From positions 178,793,027 through 178,857,026 of the forward strand of contig CM069432.1 of the NCBI GenBank assembly GCA_035610365.1: a DNA stretch of 64,000 bases, in the 5' to 3' direction. The stretch comes from Aquatica leii (lineage: Eukaryota; Arthropoda; Insecta; Coleoptera; Lampyridae). The position numbers and the translations under genes were made by a program. The notes beneath the pieces were generated by a model. It made no database searches and was not told the origin of the DNA. It saw only the letters and a list, made by a program, of their open reading frames with translations. Shown one piece after another: positions 54,893 to 64,000 of this stretch (positions within the stretch are counted from its first letter, which is position 1; each line of letters begins with the position of its first letter).

Positions 54893-57164
54893 TAGTAACT
54901 AATATGAGGAAAAAAAAGATACCAATTACATATTTTCACGGCCGATGTACTGCAATGTACTTCCAAACGAGATCCATTTTGAAGAAGTTAGTTGTTGTCA
55001 TTGACTAACACTATAGAAATAATAGAAAATGTAAAAAATAAAAACCATTTAATTGCTAGAAGAAAAGGTCAAATAATTAAAACTAAAGTAATGTATGTGT
55101 TTAATAATAATGTCTACTATGTGCTCGTAATATTAAATTTAAAACAAATATTCTCGACAATTAAATTTATAAAACGATTTAAAAAATGTAGTATTAAGAA
55201 CTTTGAGAGATGGATCACTTTAACATACTGAACCACTTGAGAGAAACTTGATGACAGAACCATCTCATAGCATAACTTTACTATGCATTAATATTAGCAT
55301 GTAAATGGTTGTAGATATGGAAATGTTGAAAGCTGATTTTATATCCTCGTAATTCAAAGAAATTTGAACTTTTTTTTCAAAACTTATTTTAGTTACGCTG
55401 GTATAAAATCAGCTGTCAAAGTTTATGTATATATATTATATTAAACACAACTTTTTAAAATTACCTTAACATATGTATTTGGGGTAGTTTTACGGTCACA
55501 AATTTGAATAATTATTTAAAAGTAGTCGTTACATCACATCAGAAAGTTTTTTATTAAGAAAAAGGTTGTAAAATTATTTGAATTTATAATATTTATTTAG
55601 TAGAACCAAATGAAACAATTCGATTGTCAAGTTATATTGGTAACACTTTAGTCGCAATTCGAACAATTAGTATAAGATAGTATTTCCATATTTTATTTTA
55701 CAAACGTAATGTTAATTGCTAGAATTAATTTTTAATTTATTTTGATGGTTATTACAATCATTCATTTTATTAGCAAAACTACTATGATAGAAGATATATA
55801 ATGTATGATATATTTATCAAAGCTAAAAAGTTCAATTTATTGAAAAACTTTAGAATGGTAAAAAACGAATAACTCAGTTTGCTTATTTTTGAAATTACTT
55901 AAATGTTTTTGAACAACTCTGTTATCAAGCAAGTGATTTGCGTATATGATGATTTACAAAAAAAAATGGTCAATTATCTGCATAACTTTTTTTTAATGCT
56001 TTAGAGCAATGATAAGATAACATTGTCGACATTTATGTATGTAAAATTATCTTTTTTTTAATTTTTATTTCAGCCAACAAAATTAAATCTTACACATTGG
56101 TATTGTTCATAAAGTCGTTTTTTTATGCAGTGACATTTTGATCTTACATTCCATTATAATTCTTAAGTATTTTATTTGTTGTTGTGCACATAAATAGTAA
56201 AGTTTTATAATGATGTTTAAATGTCTTCTTTAAAAAAAATTCTAAATAAATTTAACTTGAATAGATACTACCAAAGACCATATATATGATATGGTCTTTG
56301 ATACTACTTTAGTATACTGACAACACAAAGTACCCAACTTGTAGTAAAATACAAAATATTGTTTTTAGATCAAAAGTAAACATGATCAACTACTTTAAAT
56401 TTTAAACAGTATCAAGTAGAGGTTATTTTTAATTAAACTTCATCAAATAAAAAGTGTAACAGAACATTAATAAGAACAATAAGATTTAATAACAAAACCT
56501 ACCTATAAAGTTTAAAGATTTAGCCACAAAATATTTATAAACAATACTTAACCGCATATTAAATCAAAAATAAGCTTGTTGTCAAGAACAAAGTTTAATT
56601 AACTTTCATGAAACTTTGTAAAAAATATTTTCACAAGGTACATACGTAAATACGTGCCAACTATTTTTTCTTTGCCGATTTGTAATTTAGATTATAATAA
56701 AAGATCATATTAATCGCACTCACAAAAAGCGAAAACATTAACATAAACAAATTTATGGTTCCCTCATCACGTGCGTATTATCCAGTTGTGTTGAAAATAA
56801 ACAGACATTTCCTTTTCTGAGCAATATTGTCTTCGAGAAAGAATTTATAATTATTATTGACCGAATTACTTACGTAAAGTGTTAAACGAATTTTGATTAA
56901 ACACGTCGAACGTACTATATTTTATTATTGTGAAAGCATTTTAAATTGGGATCTGATCGAAATAACAATGTTTACTTAATCTGCTGAATTCAATTATTTT
57001 TAAATGCGTCACATTTTTAAAATTTAAAACGTTGATGAATAAGGAAATCGCGACAGAAGCATATGATATTGCAAAGCGTACAAAAAACAACCACCATAAT
57101 GAAATATTTAAGACAATGTAATGGAAAGAATACTTGCTCAAAAGTTTTTCGTGCAATACTTACT
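54893..57164. other. Probable intron/intergenic DNA, small hairpins only
   Basis: No gene recognised. A hairpin of about 85 bp lies at 55331-55416 (agctgattttatatcc ... ggtataaaatcagct). A short palindrome at 56272-56304 (atcaaagaccatat-like arms) is also present. Confidence 0.4.
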
Positions 57165-57330
57165 CGGTGCTGATGATGTACACGATGGCATACTTTATAC
57201 TACAATTACTAAATTAAAATTGCAAAATCACTCCTGTTTCTGTTTGCATTGTATATTACTTCTCTGAATAAACCTTATAAGAATTTTGTCTAATTTTAAA
57301 CTCGAACGCGTCCCGACACAGTCGGCACGA
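57165..57330 (-). promoter_or_regulatory. Possible 5' UTR exon and promoter of the minus-strand gene
   Basis: On the minus strand a strong donor (accga|gtaagtattg) sits with its last exon base at 57164-57165. It is preceded by a GC-richer stretch up to about 57350 that stands out from the AT-rich background. The coding exon at 54003 has an acceptor (taattaag) 2 bp before its ATG, so a non-coding first exon is required or likely. This is the best candidate, but no transcript evidence is available. The downstream intron would be 3.2 kb. Confidence 0.35.
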
Positions 57331-58599
57331 CGCTAGTACATTTAGCGCCCACGATAATCAAAAATAGCAAACAGCGCGAAATACAATTCATAAAATTTAA
57401 GAAATCACACATTTGTAAAGTTTGTTTTGAACATTTTTGTGAACACTATTAATCTGTATATTTTAGTAAAGATTAATATGTAATACTAAAACTTATTTGA
57501 TATAAAAAATAATGTTACTACCATAAAAAATACTATACAATTGTTATTAATAATAATTTTTTTAGTTAAGAAGATTATGTACAAAAGTAGTAACTTTTTT
57601 TCTCTGTAGAAGATGAGCTTAAAACAGCTTTGATAATGCACAACGTAATATTAGTATAAATTTTTACTAAACTCAAGATATCGGATCGGTTCACCCGTGA
57701 CTTCCATCTACGTCTTAACTGCTGTATAATGTTAAAATAACAACTTTATTTCTGAAACTATTCAATGGTTTTATGTAAGCTAGAAGCGATTTATTTAAAG
57801 TTTTTTAAGTGAAAAACCAACAGTTAATTTTGATTAAAGTTTTAGTGGTTTAATGACGGGAATTGTGTAGAAAGCAGTAAGCTTTTTGCAATATTAAAGT
57901 AACTAACAAAGAATATTTATTTTAACAAATTTATTTACACCGTATTCGCAACTGTCAAGTTCTGTTTTTCAGTTGTCAAAAAATGTTTCTTTTTTAAATA
58001 GCGACAATGTTAAATAATTTAATTACACCTGGTAAAGAATCGCGTTACAAAATTAAACCTTTGAAAACTGTAGAAACTGTATGAGAATTCAGTTATCACA
58101 ATTTAAATTTAATATAAGTAGAAAAAGCAAAAACCAACCATAACTAACATATTGCTACGGCAGTAATATTTAAAATTAACTAGAAACTGTCTTGCTTGTA
58201 GTATTACCCTATTTAAATTCGAAAAGACAAATTTAATATAGATAAGCTTTCTTATTCTTATTTACTTACGTGAACAAAATTTTATAGGTTTTATAGGTGA
58301 AAACTGACTGAAATCTGACATCATCGCTATATATTTTAATTCATAAATATTTTAATTACTTGGTTTTGTTGATTTTTATTACAAACGATATACTCATAGT
58401 AGAAACTTGAACTTACGTTTCTCTACGGCCTATTATATACAAACTTTAAATTGAATTAAAATAGTGTATTGTATAACAAATAAGAATTGGTAGCCAACGA
58501 TTATGAAAGTTTGCAATCGAGTCGAAGGCGAAGCTGCAATTCCAACGCGTTGCTAATGCACATTGCTTACAAATTATACACTATATTTTTTTATAAATG
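57331..58599. other. Intergenic DNA, no feature seen
   Basis: AT-rich; nothing recognised. Confidence 0.4.
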
Positions 58600-58808
58600 T
58601 ATATATTGCACTCAAGTACTGCATTCGTAAATCCTTGACGTTTATTCATCTTAAAGATGTAAATACAAAAAAATTCTTAATGTAACCTAACTTGTCAGAA
58701 ACAATAGATTAACGACCGCCATATTCTTATGTGTGCAAATTAGCATATGCGCTCTCAATTTTTTTGCGCGGAAACCTGCTGAGTGTCCCTTATGGTTGTT
58801 ATTATGTG
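58600..58808. mobile_element. TIR element family B, truncated inverted copy
   Basis: The reverse complement of 58600-58808 matches 47457-47680 closely, beginning with the same cacataataacaaccataag terminus. Shared landmarks are attgagagcgcat, agaatatggcggtcgt and aaacgtcaaggattta. The other terminus is not found, so the copy is truncated or diverged. It directly abuts the minus-strand gypsy relic. Confidence 0.8.
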
Positions 58809-58929
58809 GCGACGACGCGAAAAATAAATAAATTTATGATAATATTTTATGTCAATATGTCTGGGTTTATATCAGAAGTTACGCGTGTTACTATTTGTAG
58901 TGTTTTGATATGCAAGTAATAAAAAGACA

Positions 58930-61900
58930 TTTTTAGTAAATCGACTTTATTCGACTGTGTGATTTCCAATATTCTATCACATAAAATCCCCTCTTCCGTA
59001 CCTACATCACATCTTCTCACAATAAAAAGAATCGTATGTCAATCTTTCTGGAGGCAGAACCTGGCGCTTGGGTCTTAAATTTACATCACTAGTTATACAA
59101 ATTTTAGGCTCTTTTGTATCTGGAAGTTTTAGTAAATTATGTTTAACTATTTGATTTACATGTCTCTTCCAGATGACATTATTAATTGTAAGAACTTGAA
59201 CCAAAAAGGATTTAAAATTTTAGCTACAACCCAACTAGGTTTATTAACTAATCTGTAATCACGAACAGCAACTTGTTCTCCTACTTGAAAACAAACACCT
59301 TTTTTACCTCCATAATGAAATTTTTGTAAATTTTGTTTTTCAACAATTTTAGCTTTTCAGAGTTTGTTTACTGTAGATTTCTTAAAACTATCAGGTTTTA
59401 ATAAATCTAACTGGGTTCTAGTTCGTCTACCTAGTAATAATTGCGAGAGACATTTTCCTGTCGTACAATGTGGGATGTTTCTGTAATCTATTAAAAACCG
59501 ACATAAAGCAAGATGAAAATTTTCTTTACAATTACAACCGAACAACGATTTCTTTAACGCTTTTTTTAGTTTGCGGATAAAATGGAGCACCGCAAATTAA
59601 CTTAATGCCATTTAAAATAGAAAAATCTTTAAATTATTTTGACTATTCGCGGTATGCCAAAACGAGCAAAAACAGTTCTAAGAATGCTGGTTGTATTAAC
59701 GCCATTTACTATGTGCGTTTACAATGATTAACAAATATTTATCAAAAATTGGTCCACAAAAATCAATATGAATACGACTTTATGGTTGTGTAGGCCATTC
59801 CCACACTTTTAAATCACTTTTTAGTGGTAAACCACAAACTGATAAGCATGCCGCACACGGTTTTACTTCCAGTTCAATATCTGACATTAATTTGGGCCAC
59901 CACACATATGAACGAGCAAATGATTTAGTTTTAACAATACCTAAGGGCGATTTATGTAATTCACTTAATACTAATCTATGCAATTTTTGCGGCACGATAG
60001 CTCTATCACCCCGAAAAACACATCCACTTTTTACATGTAATTCGTTTTTTATACGATAATATGGTAAAACTGCTGCTGAGATTTTATATGGGCAACCGTT
60101 TAGAATATAATCTGAAATGCATTTCAACACAATATCAGCTTCAGTTCCCCTTTTAATTAACTTATGATCTAATACCTTTACTGAATCATTTACATATTAT
60201 AACTAACATAATCTATGTCTGAAGTGTTTTTACAACTTTTAGAGATAAGTGCGTTATTATTTTTAGAAGGTACATACTGAATTTTATGAGTAAAACTGTA
60301 GCCTGCTTACACTCATTTGCGGTAATCTTTTTTTTGGATTAAAAATAGTTTATGGTCCGTAACCAAAATAAATTCTCTGCCATACAAATATTGAAAAAAA
60401 CATTTAACTCCAAAAACTATAGCCAACGCTTCCCGTTCTACCTGTGAGTAATTTCGTGATTTAATGTATGCGAAGCAAAAGCTATAAGTTTTTCTATTTC
60501 CGAACGCAAAACATGTGACTTTCAACTCTGTATTATAATGTATCAAAACAACAATGTCAACATTTTTTTAGTTCTATTAAATGCTATCGAACATGACTTA
60601 TTTTAACAATTCATATAAAAGATACAAAATATTTGCTTTATTGGTAATAAATTTATCATAATAGCTAACCATTCCTAAAAACGATTTTAATTTACTTACG
60701 TTTTGTGGAATCGGAATTTTAGAAATTGTTTCAGTTTTACTCATATCTGGATGTAATCCATGCTTGTTTATTTTATATCCCAGGTAAGTTACTTCCGGTT
60801 TAAAAAATTCACATTTCGAATAAGCATTTTTAAGACCAGCGTCTTCGAAACGTTTTAAAATTTTACCAGTAAAAATACTAATTATTGTATCAAAAAAGAG
60901 AGAAAAAAATCTAACATAAAAGAAAACGTACATACAGCGTTATCACAAGTAAATCCCTTTTTAATTGGTAGGATCACTGAAAATGAACAAATGCGCAGAG
61001 TTTCCCTTTAATTAATTTTGTAACTTGGGTAATTGACGACGTGAATGCAAAAAAGGGATAAGTTTACATTTTACCAAAATTGAGTTATGTGTGCGGTTTG
61101 AATACAATGTAAACTGATCATCGTTTGATGCAGGAATGGCGCAAATCAGGCGATTAACAACAAAGCTGAAACCACTGTTGACTTGATTTGTCTTTAGTGG
61201 GGGATAAATCAAAAAAACTTATCCCGTTCTTGCACCAATGTACTGCTAAACATTATTCAATTTAGTGATTTAGTTTTTTCCGTACGATTAGGTTGTTTCG
61301 TGATTTATTTTGTTCTCTCGTCGACTCTTATAAAATGTCGAGGCAAGAATCTAAGCCGTTTTAAGATTCAGGACCTGAATATGAGGTGAACTCAAACGAA
61401 AGTGAACTCGAATACAGTTAGTAAAAAGGAAGCAAAAAAGGATCCCAGCAGTAAAAACAGTGGAAAAGAAAAGAGAAAATAAGTTGAAAAGTTTGCTATG
61501 TTGCTCCATTGTTATTGATAGATGTCAAATACAAAATGTTATGCAACTGGTTTCTGAATATGTCGCAAAAGAAAATATGTTTTTTTACAAGTTTTAATCA
61601 AACACTGAAAGTTTTTTTAATCGACCACAGAAAAAAGTGACGTTAATTCCAAATTACTTATCTACAACTTATTTTCGAGTTTTGTATTGTTAATATTCGA
61701 CGTATATGACTTATCTCTTTTTTTCCATGAAAGTGTATCTTTTTCACTTTATTACCTTAATACGAAGTTATTTAAGTTAATATTTGATTTTTTTTGTTGT
61801 TCATGACGTGTACTTAACTATTATCCATTAAAAAGACATTTGAAAAGAAACAGAAAAGAGAAAAGCTTTGTTAAGCGTATACAACGCTAGAAGAAGTCTG

Positions 61901-62700
61901 CGTCTTTTAAACTTTTCCAGAAGAATGAAAATAAATTCGTGTTTGACAATTTGACAGACTTGCCCTACTGCAACAACAAAAGTAGTAAACTTTTTAACAT
62001 AACAAATTCTCCCCCAGCAACATAAAAACCTGGGAAGTGGACACTAGCTAAAATCAAGTATAGAAATTTAGGCATACGCCAAGGACAGAACCCTAAAATC
62101 CAACTTAAACGCAATAACACCCAACCTAAGAAGAAACGTAAAAGAAATGGGTGTTTCCAGTTATCCAAGCATCACCAACTAGATGTGTCCAAAAATCGCA
62201 TAAAGCAGAATGATACTCCAAAGAACCAAAAACTCCAACTAACAAGAAAACCCATCAAAAAAAGGACAAAGGCAGTAGAGGAAAATGGAAAAGCAACGTT
62301 TGCCTAAAGAGACAAATTGAAAAAAGAACGTAAATTCCACAAGCACAATGGAGTTAAAACACGACAAATAATTTTAAGCTGTGTCTGTTACGAGGCCAGT
62401 TTGCATAAAAAGGTATCGCATAGAAGCAACGAACATCCCAATCGATTTGGTAGGTCCCATCGTACGCTTGCGAATGATCTCCATCAGACGATCGTCATAA
62501 TCTAAAGGCAAAAAGTCTGATTTTAAAACTGCAGCAACATACTGCCAAGAACGTAAAGTATGTCCTCTGGTTCTAAAAACCAGTAGAACTTCAGCCAATA
62601 ACACTTCAACAAGTGAAAGAAAAAGTTGATGTTGTGAAATACCACGAGACCAACACAACTCGTCAAAACGAATAAGGAATTCTATAAATAAGGAAGGATC
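58930..62700 (-). pseudogene. Ty3/gypsy retrotransposon relic, gag-pol order on the minus strand
   Basis: From right to left: a gag-like block at 62658-62374 (motif SWQYVAAVL..DFLP..Y..RL) and a possible nucleocapsid remnant at 62170-61965. After an unrecognisable gap come RT C-terminal connection at 60880-60598 (TYLGYKINKHGLHPD), RNase H at 60546-60313 ([23 protein letters not shown]), the integrase zinc-binding region at 60130-59780 (HKSPLGIVKTKS, VWWPKLMSDIE), the integrase core end at 59590-59357 and a C-terminal tail at 59204-59007 (WKRHVNQIVKHNL). The Y-x-D-D part of RT and most of the protease are missing. The order fits a K02A2.6/Mag-like Ty3/gypsy element. No envelope coding seen, no LTR pair identified, many stops. 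Confidence 0.85.
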
Positions 62701-63094
62701 TTCACTAGAAAACGTTACATTCTAATTTCCTAAGTTGGTTTCTGAATTAGAGTCCGAAGAAGTAAAATGTGGTCGTTCTTCATCTTAAGGATACATAGCT
62801 AACACCCTAAGATACACAATAAAACGTAAAACAGTAGACTAATCAAAATAGTATACCAAAAGCAGAAATCTGCTAACACATGTCTGACTACAACTCAAAT
62901 CAAAATAACAGTAAGTACAAGTAGTATCACTAATAACTAATCTAATAAGCAAAACGAGTTAACTGACGTAGTCAAGTTAATTTAAAAATCAAAGCAGAAG
63001 TGCAACGACACGTGTCTGACTAGAAATCCAATTAAAATAAAAGTAAGTCAATAACTAATGGTAAGTTGTATGTTATTTTCCTCTTTAATTGGAC
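62701..63094. other. Degenerate tandem repetition
   Basis: Related blocks at 62855-62915 (gcagaaatctgctaacacat, gtctgactacaactcaaatc, aaaataacagtaagta) and 62990-63050 (gcagaagtgcaacgacacgt, gtctgactagaaatccaatt, aaaataaaagtaagtc) suggest an old tandem duplication of about 135 bp. No gene seen. Confidence 0.5.
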
Positions 63095-63245
63095 TTGACA
63101 CGATTTCCTTAAGGTTCTTCTATGAGGAGGGGCATTAAAACACTTTAACGCGACGCGCACTTAGCTGCACGAAACGTCGCGTTATGCAGACACAATATAT
63201 TTCGATGCTCTTCCTCATAGAAGAACCTTAAAAAAATCGTGTCAA
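63095..63245. mobile_element. 151 bp hairpin MITE
   Basis: Outer arms ttgacacgatttccttaagg, ttcttctatgagg and their inverted partner (cctcatagaagaacctta ... atcgtgtcaa) enclose an inner perfect stem taacgcgacg / cgtcgcgtta at about 63148-63184. GC-rich compared with its surroundings. No coding content. Confidence 0.8.
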
Positions 63246-64000
63246 TAACTAATGTAAAGTTAAGTCAATGTACTAAAAACAAAGTTGTAAATGTTAATGA
63301 AGTAACTCCGACGTCAAGTCTTGCAACAACACCTTAAGAAGTAAAGCTTCGAGTAAATCAAACCCACTAAGAACAAAAAAAAGGTAAAAAAACTAATAAA
63401 ACTAGAAGGAATTATGATCGCACACAGCAATTCGAGCCAAATTTATTACTCTGTTTTTTTTTGTAACAACAAAAAGGCAACGGCTAACTCAATTGTTTTT
63501 ATAGACAGTCGTAGGCTTTGTGATGTTAGATTATAAATTAATTTAAAAAAGCGCCAAAACAATGAAAAACTAAAACACAGTTTAAATCTACCCTTATCTT
63601 ATGTGATAACGTTGTTTTGTATTTATTTTTAGTGTCATCAAATTCCTGAGAAAAATTATATACTTCTTAGAACAGCAAATTAAGCATCTTAGCGTTGTTT
63701 TTGATTTCTTTTTATTAATGGTGCACACTATTTAATGCTACAGATTCGTTGGTTCAAAATGTTGCTTATTTTAAAAAAAGTATAAAAATTATTTTGAATT
63801 TTTTTGTTTGTATTGGTGCTTTGATTTCACCTTCTAAATTAACAACCTGTTAATCACATACACGCACTGCCGCGCCCATACTTAGTGGCGCCTGTGTGCA
63901 AAAATTTTCATAGCACCGATGGAAAAAAAATTGTTTGGTATTGTTATATAAAAAGTTAAGTAAAAACAAACAAATATCTATTCAGATGACAATAATACAA
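63246..64000. other. Intergenic DNA, no gene seen
   Basis: AT-rich; a small GC-richer patch at 63860-63900 has no recognisable structure. Confidence 0.4.

Noticed and set aside
61012..61212. 66-codon minus-strand frame between gag and RT remnants of the gypsy relic
   Set aside because: Position suggests retroelement origin, but no protease or RT motif could be seen, so it is not called separately.

Overview
The window is AT-rich animal DNA, almost certainly from an insect. It contains the 3' part of one conserved receptor gene, one small unrecognised gene facing it tail to tail, and otherwise mainly transposable elements at every stage of decay. The insect assignment rests on the receptor, whose 7TM domain reads as the arthropod type of leucine-rich-repeat GPCR (LGR1, the GPA2/GPB5 thyrostimulin-like receptor family), on the mix of 49-77 bp and 12-15 kb introns, and on the transposon families (Tc1/mariner, hAT, piggyBac, MULE, Penelope-like, Ty3/gypsy, CACTA). 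The order cannot be fixed from the sequence alone.

Layout. 0.7-3.05 kb: decayed non-LTR retrotransposon with an internal 425 bp tandem duplication. 5.1-5.8 kb: dead Tc1-like transposase. 6.0-10.1 kb: two related TIR elements, two related LTR-like blocks in opposite orientation and a deleted IS630/Tc1-type transposase. 11.3-14.9 kb: multi-exon hAT transposase pseudogene on the minus strand, split by a 1.93 kb LTR-like insertion. 15.49-16.38 kb: TA-flanked TIR element. 16.6-19.5 kb: dead Ty3/gypsy pol. 20.5-20.9 kb: inverted relative of the 8.7 kb repeat. 22.3-40.6 kb: LGR1 on the plus strand (8 exons seen, 5' end missing). Its 15 kb intron carries a Penelope-like element with a hairpin insertion, and a mariner-like element into which a 6.0 kb two-gene CACTA-type element has inserted. 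40.9-54.0 kb (perhaps to 57.3 kb): a 110-residue, two-coding-exon gene on the minus strand. Its 12.7 kb intron holds a Tc1 deletion derivative, a piggyBac remnant, a train of four adjacent TIR elements, a MULE relic and a further hAT-like element. 54.5 kb: a palindromic MITE. 58.6-62.7 kb: a TIR-element fragment and a dead minus-strand Ty3/gypsy element. 63.1 kb: a 151 bp hairpin MITE.

How the genes relate. LGR1 and the small minus-strand gene converge with 300 bp between stop codons, and their likely polyadenylation signals imply overlapping 3' UTRs. The CACTA-type element carries a tnp2-type transposase gene with frameshifts and an apparently intact spliced DUF4806 gene. A 15 bp first coding exon is phase-compatible with both, which resembles the TNPD/TNPA arrangement of maize En/Spm. 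No tRNA, rRNA or CRISPR was seen. All protein family names come from reading translations by eye, without database searches.
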